Shown here: positions 8,873 to 16,731 of the stretch, one piece after another
How positions within the stretch are numbered: the first letter of the stretch is position 1
How the letters are laid out: each line of letters begins with the position of its first letter
Assembly: GCF_002563955.1 (NCBI RefSeq)
Contig: NZ_PDJE01000001.1
Coordinates: forward strand, 1,302,001-1,366,000
DNA: 64,000 bases
Direction of reading: 5' to 3'
Origin: Paramicrobacterium agarici
GTDB taxonomy: Bacteria > Actinomycetota > Actinomycetes > Actinomycetales > Microbacteriaceae
Notes under the pieces: model-generated
Told to the model about the DNA's origin: nothing
Seen by the model: only the letters and a program-made list of their open reading frames with translations
Database searches by the model: none
Made by a program: the position numbers and the translations under genes

Positions 8873-9121
8873 ATGAGCGAGTCGAAGAACTCCAGCGGGG
8901 TGATGAGTTTTCTTGCGACCGTCAACTGGGCTGCGCTCGTGTTGCTCGTGCTTGTCGTCATCTTCATGGTGCAGAACTCGCACGACGCGAATCTGACGAT
9001 CCTATGGGTGACTGTACGGTGGCCGCTTTGGCTCGCAATCGGCATCGTGCTCGTACTGTCGTTCGCCGCAGGCTTTCTCTTTCGCGGACGCCGCGATAAG
9101 CGCAGACGCTCACGCCGGTAA
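8873..9121 (+). CDS. LapA-domain (DUF1049) small membrane protein
   Basis: 82 residues with two hydrophobic helices (NWAALVLLVLVVIFMVQN and PLWLAIGIVLVLSFAAGF) around the conserved QNSHDANLTILWVTVRW segment, ending in a very basic tail (RGRRDKRRRSRR). This is the LapA/YciS-type layout. ATG 8873 follows AGGGGAG; an earlier in-frame ATG at 8849 lacks one. Role in actinobacteria unknown. Confidence 0.8.
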   Translation: MSESKNSSGVMSFLATVNWAALVLLVLVVIFMVQNSHDANLTILWVTVRWPLWLAIGIVLVLSFAAGFLFRGRRDKRRRSRR

Positions 9122-9130
9122 GCAGTGCTC

Positions 9131-10423
9131 CTATAGCGCCGCGCGCTTCGCGATATCGGTGCGGTACTGCGCCCCCTCGAGCCCAATCAGACCGATCGCA
9201 TCGTACGCACGCTCACGTGCCTCACCGAAGGTTGTGCCGAGAGCGACGACATTGAGTACACGACCACCGGATGCTGTCAGACGGGTTCCGTCGACGAGCG
9301 CGGTTGCCGCGTGCGCGATGTGCACGCCGTCAATCGCCTCGGCAGCGTCGAGTCCCGTGATCTCCCGACCGGTGATCGGGGTAGCCGGGTAGTTCTCGCT
9401 CGCGAGAACGACGGTGACGGCCGTTGTCATACCGAACTCGGGGCGCTCGGATTCGTTGAGCGTACCCGTCGCTGCCGCGTATAGAAGCGTCGACAGGGGA
9501 GTCGCCAGCCGCGGCAGCACGACCTGCGTCTCGGGGTCTCCGAACCGCGCATTGAATTCGATCACGCGGATTCCCGAGTCGCCGGCAGAGTCCTTCTTGT
9601 CTGTCAAGATGAGTCCTGCATAGAGCAACCCGATGAACGGCGTCTGCTCCTCGGCAAGCTGCGTGATCACGGGCTGCGCGATGGTCCTGATCACCTCGTC
9701 GACAAAGGCATCCTCACTGCCGAAACGCTCATCGAGCCAGGGCAGCGGAGAATAGGCGCCCATTCCGCCCGTGTTCGGTCCCGCATCCCCGTCACCCAGG
9801 CGCTTGTAGTCTTGCGCGGGCGACAGCGGAAGCACTCGGTGCCCGTCGCTGAGCAGAAAGAGCGAGACCTCTTGGCCGTCGAGAAATTCTTCGACGAGGA
9901 TGCTGCCGCTGGGCAGGTACCGGCGCGCGTGATCGAGAGCAGCATCACGCTCTGACGTCACGAGCACACCCTTGCCCGCAGCAAGACCATCGGCCTTGAC
10001 GACGTACGGCGCGCCGTAGGCATCCAGCGCTGCCTCGACCTCGGCCAGGTTCGTGGCACGCTGCGCGCGGCCGGTGGGTACGCCCGCAGCATCCATAACG
10101 CGCTTGGCGAATGTCTTGGACCCCTCAAGGTGCGCTGCGGCCTTTCCAGGCCCGAAGACGGGGATCCCCTGCTCGCGCAACTCGTCTGCAACACCCGCGA
10201 CAAGCGGTGCCTCGGGGCCGATCACGACGAGGTCGACGGCACGGTCGATTGCGACATTCGCCACCGTCACCGGATCGTTGATGTCGAACGAGGCGACAGC
10301 GACGTCGCGTGCAATGCCAGCATTGCCCGGTGCCGCGATGATGTCGTGACCCGCATTCTCCGACAGAAGCGACAGGATGATGGCGTGTTCCCGGGCGCCA
10401 GACCCCAGCACAAGAATCTTCAC
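9131..10423 (-). CDS. purD: Phosphoribosylamine-glycine ligase (GAR synthetase)
   Basis: Joins glycine to phosphoribosylamine using ATP, second step of purine synthesis. 430 residues: N-terminal KILVLGSGAREHA, the PEAPLVAG block, the ATP-grasp core (PYVVKADGLAAGKGV, then EEFLDGQEVS) and NTGGMGAYSP followed by EFNARFGDPETQ. GTG 10423 begins at the conserved start and has a -10-like TAGGCT 7 bases upstream, so its mRNA may be leaderless. It is divergent from the sterol-carrier-like gene, whose promoter overlaps its own. Confidence 0.97.
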   Translation of the reverse strand: MKILVLGSGAREHAIILSLLSENAGHDIIAAPGNAGIARDVAVASFDINDPVTVANVAIDRAVDLVVIGPEAPLVAGVADELREQGIPVFGPGKAAAHLEGSKTFAKRVMDAAGVPTGRAQRATNLAEVEAALDAYGAPYVVKADGLAAGKGVLVTSERDAALDHARRYLPSGSILVEEFLDGQEVSLFLLSDGHRVLPLSPAQDYKRLGDGDAGPNTGGMGAYSPLPWLDERFGSEDAFVDEVIRTIAQPVITQLAEEQTPFIGLLYAGLILTDKKDSAGDSGIRVIEFNARFGDPETQVVLPRLATPLSTLLYAAATGTLNESERPEFGMTTAVTVVLASENYPATPITGREITGLDAAEAIDGVHIAHAATALVDGTRLTASGGRVLNVVALGTTFGEARERAYDAIGLIGLEGAQYRTDIAKRAAL

Positions 10424-10429
10424 GGGTAC

Positions 10430-10436
10430 TAGCCTA
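10430..10436. promoter_or_regulatory. Overlapping divergent -10 boxes of purD and the SCP-like gene
   Basis: TAGCCT (10430-10435, plus strand) lies 6 bases before ATG 10442; TAGGCT (minus strand, 10436-10431) lies 7 bases before the purD GTG at 10423. The two hexamers share five base pairs, and only 18 bases separate the start codons. Both spacings are those of leaderless transcripts. The two promoters can hardly be occupied at once. Confidence 0.5.
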
Positions 10437-10441
10437 TGGGT

Positions 10442-10807
10442 ATGGCTCGCGCGCGTATTTCGGATGACGTCGGCATTCCCGCCGTCGACAGCGCTGTGCG
10501 CGAGGCTGCTTCGCGCGACGCCATCGCGACGGCCGTGCGATACACGCTGCAGCTGCTTGCCGAACGGTTCCCGGGCAACACCGTCGAGGTGCGGGTTCCG
10601 CCGTTTGGCGCGACGCAGTGCATCGAAGGGCCGAAGCACACGCGTGGCACCCCGCCCAACGTCATCGAGACCGACGCCGAGACATGGCTCGCTCTGGCGA
10701 CGGGAACGACAGCGTGGGCGGATGCTGTCGAAACAGCGTCCGTCTCAGCATCCGGAAGCCGAGCCGACCTGACCGGCAGACTGCCTGTACTGCGCGTGCG
10801 CGACTGA
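10442..10807 (+). CDS. Sterol-carrier-family (SCP2-like) protein
   Basis: 121 residues; the small actinobacterial SCP-like family found among pur genes (as with Rv0807 between purF and purM in mycobacteria). Core features are AVRYTLQLLAERFPGNTVEVRVPPFGATQC and the helix ETWLALATGTTAWADAV, which is the SCP2-type substrate loop. ATG 10442 fits a leaderless start; ATG 10436 would add two residues. The role in purine synthesis or lipid binding is unknown; only synteny links it to pur genes. Its 3' end runs into a tandem repeat. Confidence 0.75.
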   Translation: MARARISDDVGIPAVDSAVREAASRDAIATAVRYTLQLLAERFPGNTVEVRVPPFGATQCIEGPKHTRGTPPNVIETDAETWLALATGTTAWADAVETASVSASGSRADLTGRLPVLRVRD

Positions 10808-10876
10808 CTGTGCTGTGCGTGCGCGGCTGCCCGTGCTACGCGTGCGCGACTGACTGTGCTGCGCGTGCGCGACTGG
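10785..10876 (+). repeat. Four tandem copies of a 23-base unit
   Basis: Units start at 10785, 10808, 10831 and 10854; the best-conserved form is CTGTGCTGCGCGTGCGCGAC plus TGA or a near variant. The first copy encodes the last residues and stop of the SCP-like protein; the other three lie in the gap before the next gene. 23 is not a multiple of 3, so the array does not lengthen a reading frame. Confidence 0.75.
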
Positions 10877-10918
10877 TCGTGTGCTCAGCACACAGCTTCA
10901 TGCGCGACAATAGAGGGC

Positions 10919-11371
10919 ATGAGCACCACTCCGGGCGACGCCTCCGATCGCCCCGTTTCTGACGCACCCACTGGGCAGCCCGCCGAGTCCAGCGTGCCCA
11001 TCGAGCGCGCGACCTCGCACGAGGTGCCTGTGCGACGCGTACCCAAGTACCAGACGTTCTTGCTCATCGGGGTGATCGTCGGGCTGGTCGCCGCGATGAT
11101 CCTCACATTCGCGTTTCAGCGGTCACCCGACGAGATCGATCCCTCGACGGGCGACGTGTACTTCTCACCCGTCCAGGTGTTCGGATTTCTGCTGCTGATC
11201 AGCATTCCGGTCGGAGTCGCGATCTTCGGTCTGCTCGCCTGGATTCTCGATGTGAGGGCCCGCAAGAAGACGCACACGGTGCGAGTCGATAAGGTTAATG
11301 TGCGCGTCAGCGAGCCGGATGCCGAGGCGCCCCACACAGCCGGATCATCCGACAAAGAGGACAATCTGTGA
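10919..11371 (+). CDS. Two-helix membrane protein of unknown function upstream of purM
   Basis: 150 residues. A hydrophilic N-terminus (about 1-42) is followed by one helix (TFLLIGVIVGLVAAMILTFAF), an acidic loop (RSPDEIDPSTGDVYFSP) and a second helix (GFLLLISIPVGVAIFGLLAWI), then a charged tail. I do not recognise a function. Its TGA overlaps the purM GTG (GTGA), so it is cotranslated with purM. GACAAT lies 7 bases before ATG 10919, a possible leaderless promoter. Confidence 0.75.
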   Translation: MSTTPGDASDRPVSDAPTGQPAESSVPIERATSHEVPVRRVPKYQTFLLIGVIVGLVAAMILTFAFQRSPDEIDPSTGDVYFSPVQVFGFLLLISIPVGVAIFGLLAWILDVRARKKTHTVRVDKVNVRVSEPDAEAPHTAGSSDKEDNL

Positions 11372-12468
11372 GCAGTTCCGCGACATATCGCGAAGCAGGA
11401 GTCGACACCGCTGCAGGCGATCTCGCCGTCGAACTCATGAAATCAGCCGTCTCGGCTACTCACGGGCCGCAGGTGCAGGGCGGTTTCGGCGGCTTTGCCG
11501 GGCTCTTCGACGTCTCGTACCTCACGAGCTATCGCAAGCCGCTGCTCGCGACATCGACGGACGGCGTCGGCACGAAGGTCGCGATCGCGCAGGCCATCGA
11601 CAAGCACGACACGATCGGCCAGGACCTCGTGGGCATGGTCGTCGATGACATCGTGGTCGTCGGCGCGAAGCCGCTGTTCATGACCGACTACATCGCGTGC
11701 GGCAAGGTCGTTCCGGAGCGCATCGCCGACATCGTGCGCGGCATTGCCGAGGCGTGCTCCGCGACGGGAACAGCGCTTGTCGGGGGAGAGACCGCTGAGC
11801 ATCCGGGGCTCATCGCCGCCGACGACTACGACGTGGCAGGGGCTGCGACGGGAGCGGTCGAGGCGGATGCTGTCTTGGGCGCTCACCTCGTGAAAGACGG
11901 CGACGTCGTCATTGCGTTCGCCTCGAGTGGCCTGCACTCCAATGGCTTCTCGCTCGTGCGGCACATTCTCGCGCAGCAGAAGATCGGCTTCACCGACACC
12001 TCGGCAGAACTCGGCGGCGTCGTCGGCGAAGTGCTGCTCGAGCCGACCCGTCTTTACACGGCTGCTGTGCTCGACGTGCTCGACGCTGTTCCCGGCGCCA
12101 TTCACTCGCTGTCGCACGTGACCGGAGGAGGCATCGCCGCGAACCTCGCTCGCGTGCTGCCCGCCGGATCGTGGGCTGAGGTCGACCGGTCGACGTGGTC
12201 TCCGGCACCGGTTTTCCGCGCTCTGAGCGACATGGCCGGTACAGAGCTCGAGTCGAGCGAGGGCACGTGGAACCTCGGAATCGGATTCTTCGCGGTCGTC
12301 GACGCTGCGTCGGCAGCATCCGTCATCTCGCATCTGCACGCCGCGGACATTGCCTCGTGGCAAGTCGGCGAGGTGCACGTGGGCGCTCGCGATCTGAGCG
12401 GCTTCGAGCAGGGCGCGAAGGGTGTCGACGGCGGTGCCGTGCGCCTCGTCGGACGCTATGCGAACTGA
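11368..12468 (+). CDS. purM: Phosphoribosylformylglycinamidine cyclo-ligase (AIR synthetase)
   Basis: Closes the imidazole ring from FGAM with ATP. 366 residues with YREAGVDTAAGD at the start, the ATP-binding STDGVGTKVAIA, MVVDDIVVVGAKPLFM, VGGETAEHPG and HVTGGGIAANLARVLP. GTG 11368 overlaps the stop of the upstream membrane-protein gene. purF follows after 44 bases, forming a purM-purF unit. Confidence 0.97.
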   Translation: MSSSATYREAGVDTAAGDLAVELMKSAVSATHGPQVQGGFGGFAGLFDVSYLTSYRKPLLATSTDGVGTKVAIAQAIDKHDTIGQDLVGMVVDDIVVVGAKPLFMTDYIACGKVVPERIADIVRGIAEACSATGTALVGGETAEHPGLIAADDYDVAGAATGAVEADAVLGAHLVKDGDVVIAFASSGLHSNGFSLVRHILAQQKIGFTDTSAELGGVVGEVLLEPTRLYTAAVLDVLDAVPGAIHSLSHVTGGGIAANLARVLPAGSWAEVDRSTWSPAPVFRALSDMAGTELESSEGTWNLGIGFFAVVDAASAASVISHLHAADIASWQVGEVHVGARDLSGFEQGAKGVDGGAVRLVGRYAN

Positions 12469-12512
12469 CATCTTCACCGCAGAACAACTGAACCTTTCGG
12501 GAGCTCCCTGAC

Positions 12513-13970
12513 ATGTGTGGAATCGTCGGAATCGTCTCACACGAGCCCGTCAACCAGCAGATCTACGATGCCCTGCTGCTGCTGCAGCACCGCGGGCAAG
12601 ACTCCACGGGAATCGCCACGGCAGAGGGCCCGACCTTTCACATGGCCAAGGCGAAGGGGCAAGTGCGCGAAGCGTTCCGAACGCGCGACATGAGGTCTCT
12701 TGTCGGCAACATCGGGCTCGGTCACGTGCGGTACGTCACGAAGGGCGACGCTGCGAATGAGCAGGAGGCCCAGCCGTTCTACGTAAACGCCCCGTACGGG
12801 ATCATTCTCGTGCACAACGGGAATCTGACGAACACGCGTGAGCTTGCAGAAGACCTGTTTCACGTCGATCGGCGTCATGTGAACTCGACGAGCGACACCG
12901 AGATGCTGCTGAACGTGCTCGCGAACGAGCTGCAGAGCCAGATCTCGGGTCTTGAACTCGACCCGGATCAGATCTTCACTGCCGTGTCGCAGGTGCACGA
13001 GCGCGTCGAGGGGTCGTATGCCGCGATTGCGATGATCGCGGGGCACGGTCTGCTGGCATTTCGCGATCCCTACGGCATCCGTCCGCTCGTGCTCGGCCGC
13101 CGGGCGACCGGAATGGTGGGTGACGACTGGGTCGTCGCGTCGGAGTCACTCGTGCTTGAAGCCGCGGGCTACGAGGTCGTGCGCGACATTGCACCGGGTG
13201 AAGCGGTCTTCATCACGCCGGACGGCGAGCTGCACTCACGCCAGTGCTCGCGCTCGCCGCGCCTTGTACCGTGCTCGTTCGAGTACGTGTACCTCGCCCG
13301 GCCCGATTCGATCATGAACGGCATTTCGGTGTACGACGCCCGGCTGCGCCTCGGCAACCGTCTGGCCGATACGATCACGCGGCACATGCCGCTCGGCGAT
13401 GTCGACGTCGTCATGCCCATTCCCGACTCATCCCGTCCGGCAGCAATGCAAGTGGCTCAGAAGCTCGGCATCGAGTACCGCGAAGGGTTCTACAAGAACC
13501 GCTACGTGGGGCGAACCTTCATTATGCCCGGGCAGTCGCAGCGCAAGAAGAGCGTGCGCCAGAAGCTCAACGCCATGGGAAGCGAGTTCAAGGGAAAGAA
13601 CATTCTGATCGTCGACGACTCGATCGTGCGCGGAACAACGTCGAAGGAGATCGTCGAGATGGCTCGGGCTGCGGGCGCGAACAAGGTGACGTTCACATCG
13701 GCGGCGCCGCCCGTGCGGCATCCTCATGTCTACGGCATCAACATGCCGTCGCGGGCGGAGCTGATCGCGCACGACCGCAAGATTCCGGAGATCGGTGAGG
13801 TTCTCGATGCAGACCACATGATCTTCCAGGAGATCAGCGATATGAAGGACGCCATCATTGAGGGGTCCCACGTGACAGACCTCGAGATGAGCTGCTTCAC
13901 GGGCGATTACGTCACGGGCACGGTCACTCCCGAGTACCTCGACTGGATCGAGCGCACGCAACTGTCGTGA
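12513..13970 (+). CDS. purF: Amidophosphoribosyltransferase
   Basis: Commits PRPP to purine synthesis by transferring glutamine amide nitrogen. 485 residues. The N-terminal Ntn-glutaminase begins MCGIVGIVSHE with Cys2 as nucleophile, followed by LLLLQHRGQDSTGIA. The C-terminal phosphoribosyltransferase domain carries the PRPP motif ILIVDDSIVRGTT (about 363-375). No propeptide precedes Cys2, as in E. coli. A purine-rich leader (CTTTCGGGAGCTCC) precedes the ATG. Convergent with the DUF3073 gene. Confidence 0.97.
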   Translation: MCGIVGIVSHEPVNQQIYDALLLLQHRGQDSTGIATAEGPTFHMAKAKGQVREAFRTRDMRSLVGNIGLGHVRYVTKGDAANEQEAQPFYVNAPYGIILVHNGNLTNTRELAEDLFHVDRRHVNSTSDTEMLLNVLANELQSQISGLELDPDQIFTAVSQVHERVEGSYAAIAMIAGHGLLAFRDPYGIRPLVLGRRATGMVGDDWVVASESLVLEAAGYEVVRDIAPGEAVFITPDGELHSRQCSRSPRLVPCSFEYVYLARPDSIMNGISVYDARLRLGNRLADTITRHMPLGDVDVVMPIPDSSRPAAMQVAQKLGIEYREGFYKNRYVGRTFIMPGQSQRKKSVRQKLNAMGSEFKGKNILIVDDSIVRGTTSKEIVEMARAAGANKVTFTSAAPPVRHPHVYGINMPSRAELIAHDRKIPEIGEVLDADHMIFQEISDMKDAIIEGSHVTDLEMSCFTGDYVTGTVTPEYLDWIERTQLS

Positions 13971-13989
13971 TTGTGGCTGTCGCGAGCAC

Positions 13990-14067
13990 GGCAGAGCCTT
14001 ACCTGGTACCCAGGCACAGTCGTGCAAACGACGCAGCCGGGCACGGGTTAGCCGGCCCGGCTCTGCC
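13990..14067. terminator. Nested inverted repeats between convergent purF and DUF3073 genes
   Basis: GGCAGAGCC (13990-13998) pairs with GGCTCTGCC (14059-14067). Inside lie CCTGG-TAC-CCAGG, GCAC-AGTC-GTGC and AGCCGGG (14035-14041) with CCCGGCT (14056-14062). The last pair competes with the outer stem, so two folds are possible. The position between convergent genes favours a two-way terminator; the size and cloverleaf outline are tRNA-like, but no T-loop consensus is present. Confidence 0.5.
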
Positions 14068-14096
14068 TCGTTACGATGCGATCGCTATGCGCGCTC

Positions 14097-14288
14097 TTAT
14101 GCTCGCTTCTGCTGATCTGACGAGAAGTCGTCTGCGTACTCAGACCACTTCGACATCTCGTCTTCGTAGGGGTCAGGTGATTTGCCCCCGAGCTCGCGCT
14201 CAAGCTGGTCGTAGTCCACTTCTGGACTGAACGACTTGAGCTCACGTGCGATCTTCGTGTGCTTTGCCTTTTGACGGCCACGCCCCAT
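14097..14288 (-). CDS. DUF3073 protein
   Basis: 63-residue basic-then-acidic protein of the actinobacterial DUF3073 family: MGRGRQKAKHTKIAREL, then FSPEVDYDQLERELG. No membrane helix or known catalytic motif. ATG 14288 is preceded by GAGGGGG; five extra upstream codons are possible but lack support. Function unknown. A 6-base-arm inverted repeat (CTGGTT 14323-14328, AACCAG 14348-14353) lies in its 5' region. Confidence 0.85.
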   Translation of the reverse strand: MGRGRQKAKHTKIARELKSFSPEVDYDQLERELGGKSPDPYEDEMSKWSEYADDFSSDQQKRA

Positions 14289-14545
14289 GCGAGACCCCCT
14301 CACAAAATCAGTATTCGGACAGCTGGTTGGCTGCCCGCGGTTGCACTAACCAGGGAACGATAAGACTAGCCTCAAGTTTAGCATGAGCTCTTCTTGATCT
14401 CTCCTGTGAGACGGCCCGCCTCGGTTCTGACTCGCGAGCCCGTGACACTACATGCGAGTGTCGGAATATGCTGGGAAACGAGCAATCAGCGATACGCTGA
14501 AGATACGGCGACGATGCCGATTCCAGTGGCGAGAGGAGTTCGACC

Positions 14546-15055
14546 ATGCAGAACCTCGAGAACGGTCCGGTACTTGTCGGAGTCACAGGAGAACAGCCTG
14601 AGAGCGTTCCCCAGCGCGGGGTCTCGTTCGCCAAGGCGTTCGGGCGCGATGTTGTATTCGTCTGGGTGGATACCACGCAGTACACGTCTGGCTTTATGTC
14701 AGACGGAACCGTCGCGTTCACGACATTCGATCCGGACCCGTCTGCCGATCACGATGCCAATACCGAATGGCTCGAGGAGCGCGCGCGTGCCGCTGCGGAT
14801 TCCGAAGGAGTCGCGTGGACGACCCGGGTGGGGGCCGGTCAGCCGTCTGCCGTGCTCGGAGCGATTGCCGACGAGATCGGCGCGAGCATGATCGTCGTCG
14901 GAACCCGCGAGCCCGGATTCATCGCCGGCCTGCAGGAGTTTCTCGGCGGCTCCGTGGCCGCGCACCTGGCGCACACGCAGTCCCGGCCCGTCGTTGTCGT
15001 TCCGCTGCTTCCGGCAGACAAGGGTGGCCGCGTGCCGTGGGAGCCCGAGGCCTGA
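14546..15055 (+). CDS. Universal stress protein (UspA family)
   Basis: 169 residues, one Usp domain. It begins with the beta strand PVLVGVTGEQPES and ends with the ATP-binding signature GTREPGFIAGLQEFLGGS (G-x2-G-x9-G-S type spacing, slightly altered) followed by SRPVVVVP. Family members bind ATP and affect survival in stress or starvation. The start at 14546 follows GAGAGGAG. It stands alone between the DUF3073 gene and the PadR operon. Confidence 0.87.
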   Translation: MQNLENGPVLVGVTGEQPESVPQRGVSFAKAFGRDVVFVWVDTTQYTSGFMSDGTVAFTTFDPDPSADHDANTEWLEERARAAADSEGVAWTTRVGAGQPSAVLGAIADEIGASMIVVGTREPGFIAGLQEFLGGSVAAHLAHTQSRPVVVVPLLPADKGGRVPWEPEA

Positions 15056-15106
15056 TCTGACCGCGGCCCCACTCAAGCGATGCCCTGCCCGGGCTGGCTC
15101 ACCGAG

Positions 15107-15718
15107 TCATCGCGGGCGAAGGAGCTCTCGAACACGGGCAAGCTCTGCTCGCGCCATCGTGACGAGTTCGTCGTCGACGACTTTGCCTGCCGCGACGGCC
15201 TTGCGCAGGTCTGAGCGCAGCTCGCGCCGAAACTCGGAGACCGCGTTCTCGATCTCGTAGACGGCGACGCGACTCTCTGTTCGAGCGTCGGGCTCGCGGG
15301 GAGTCGCAACAGGCTCGTCCTGGGCGCGAGTCTTCGCCTCACGCGCCGCTGCAGCAAGTTCGGCGCGCAGAGAGCGCATCGCGTCAGTGACGCCCGTGCG
15401 CACCTCGTCGGCGAGTCGGCGCACCGAGTCGCTCACTTCGTCTTCGATCGCGTCGAGCTCGTCGGAGCGACGCTCGAGCTCGTCTCTTCCAGCATCCGTG
15501 ATCTCGTAGACGTTCTTGTGCCCATCGCTGTTCTTGACGATGAGGCCGTCGTCGGCGAGCTTTGCCAGCCGCGGATAGACCGTGCCGGCACTTGGGCTGT
15601 AGGTTCCCCCGAAACGCTCACTCAACGCCTGGATGATCTCGTAGCCATTGCGAGGATGCTCCTCGAGGAGCTTGAGCAGGTACAGTCGGAGGTTTCCGTG
15701 TGCGAATACCGGGGTCAT
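15107..15718 (-). CDS. PadR-family transcriptional regulator
   Basis: 203 residues. The N-terminal winged helix (about 8-95) shows the PadR hallmarks LRLYLLKLLEEHPRNGYEI, TYSPSAGTVYPRLAKLADDGLI and the wing NVYEITDAG. A long charged helical C-terminus (about 95-203) follows, longer than in small PadR proteins. Its ATG overlaps the stop of the DUF4097 gene (ATGA), so both are one operon. The two 14-16-base palindromes ahead of the operon are its likely binding sites, implying autoregulation. Confidence 0.9.
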   Translation of the reverse strand: MTPVFAHGNLRLYLLKLLEEHPRNGYEIIQALSERFGGTYSPSAGTVYPRLAKLADDGLIVKNSDGHKNVYEITDAGRDELERRSDELDAIEDEVSDSVRRLADEVRTGVTDAMRSLRAELAAAAREAKTRAQDEPVATPREPDARTESRVAVYEIENAVSEFRRELRSDLRKAVAAGKVVDDELVTMARAELARVRELLRPR

Positions 15719-16566
15719 TGAACGGCTCCGTTCGCGTCGACGTTGTAGCCAGAAGAGTGCTGCGCTCGGCGGATCAGCGCGATGTCTCCCGACACCGTGT
15801 TGGCCGTCACCTCCACGGTGACGTTCGTGGTTCCGGGCGTGGTGACGGAGTATCCGCGGCCGAACGTGCCGTCGACGGACTCGCCATCGACGTGCATGCG
15901 ACCGCTCACGGTATTGAGAACGCAGCGCGCGCCGACGTCGCCGTCAATGCGCGCCGTGAGGTTTCCCGACATGGAATTGACACGGATGCGGTCGCACGCA
16001 CCACGAGCGTCGATGAAGACGTCGCCCGAAACCGTGTCTCCTGTGAACCGCTCGATCTCGCCGGACGCCGTGACGTCGCCGGAGACGGTGTGCACCGAGA
16101 CGGCACCCGCATGATTGCTTACGTTGAGAGCGCCCGAGACCGCGTTGAGCTCGAGATCGCCTGTGAGGCTGTCGGCGCCGATCTCACCGCTCACGGTGCT
16201 GAGCCGCGCGTCTGTCTCGAGTCCCGAGAGCAGAGCCGTCGCGCTCACCACGCCGAACGACAGATCGATGTCGCGGGGAACGAGCACGCTCACGGCGGCC
16301 GTCGCCTTATTGGGCCCGAACGCCTTGAATGTGTCGATGAAGTTCTCCCAGCGGAGCTGGGGGTGGTCGATTTCGAGCCGGTCGCCGTCGATCGTCACCT
16401 TGAGCTCACGACCGGTCACATCGTGCACCTCGATGCGTGCGCTGTCTTCGTCGTGCCCGATCACGTCGATTGCGCCTCCGATGAGTGCGACCTTGAGCGA
16501 TCGCACGATGCCGGTGTCGATCACGCGGGACTCTCCCGGGTTGATGAACCATTTCTCTTTGCTCAC
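15715..16566 (-). CDS. DUF4097 beta-repeat protein
   Basis: 283 residues built of repeated short beta motifs around NTVSGDI, TVSGEIGA, AVSGALNV and SMSGNLTA, typical of the DUF4097/LiaG-like right-handed beta fold. No signal peptide or membrane helix is visible. GTG 16566 (SKEKWFINPGES) follows AGGAGG. It is the first gene of an operon with PadR. DUF4097-PadR pairs are widespread; the function is unknown, perhaps envelope-stress related. Confidence 0.85.
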   Translation of the reverse strand: MSKEKWFINPGESRVIDTGIVRSLKVALIGGAIDVIGHDEDSARIEVHDVTGRELKVTIDGDRLEIDHPQLRWENFIDTFKAFGPNKATAAVSVLVPRDIDLSFGVVSATALLSGLETDARLSTVSGEIGADSLTGDLELNAVSGALNVSNHAGAVSVHTVSGDVTASGEIERFTGDTVSGDVFIDARGACDRIRVNSMSGNLTARIDGDVGARCVLNTVSGRMHVDGESVDGTFGRGYSVTTPGTTNVTVEVTANTVSGDIALIRRAQHSSGYNVDANGAVQ

Positions 16567-16590
16567 AAGATGCCTCCTCGGTGCATCCGA

Positions 16591-16632
16591 TCGCGATATA
16601 TCGCGAGTTATAGAAAACACGATATATCGCGT
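16591..16632. promoter_or_regulatory. Two palindromic operators of the DUF4097-padR operon
   Basis: TCGCGATATATCGCGA (16591-16606) is a perfect 16-base palindrome; ACGATATATCGCGT (16619-16632) repeats its CGATATATCG core. The centres are 26 bases apart. They lie 25-66 bases upstream of the DUF4097 start, in a locally AT-rich patch. The adjacent PadR is the obvious ligand. Confidence 0.65.
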
Positions 16633-16668
16633 TTGTTCTCGCGTAAAGAGGATCGTGAGATATTTTTC

Positions 16669-16699
16669 TTGACATTGACGCTGCGTCAACTTCTAGCGT
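16669..16699 (+). promoter_or_regulatory. MerR-type promoter with 19-base spacer
   Basis: -35 TTGACA (16669-16674) and -10 TAGCGT (16694-16699) are 19 bases apart, the overlong spacer of MerR-activated promoters. The spacer holds a perfect dyad, TTGACGC-T-GCGTCAA (16675-16689). Transcription would begin near 16706, about 26 bases before the tipA-like ATG, so the regulator should activate its own gene, as TipA does in Streptomyces. Confidence 0.75.
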
Positions 16700-16731
16700 G
16701 GTGTTGGCGTCACAGCAGAGAGGAGAGCGAG

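Noticed and set aside
10785..10876. CRISPR array at the 23-base repeats
   Set aside because: Units are directly adjacent with no spacers, and no cas gene is near.
13990..14067. A tRNA gene (78 bases, cloverleaf outline)
   Set aside because: No GTTCGANNC-type T-loop, no proper anticodon arm and no CCA-side pattern; the inner stems are too short and one competes with the acceptor-like stem.
15700..16731. A 598-residue protein extending the tipA-like gene upstream on the plus strand
   Set aside because: The upstream frame is the antisense of the DUF4097 gene. The MerR promoter, Shine-Dalgarno and conserved start all place the gene at 16732.
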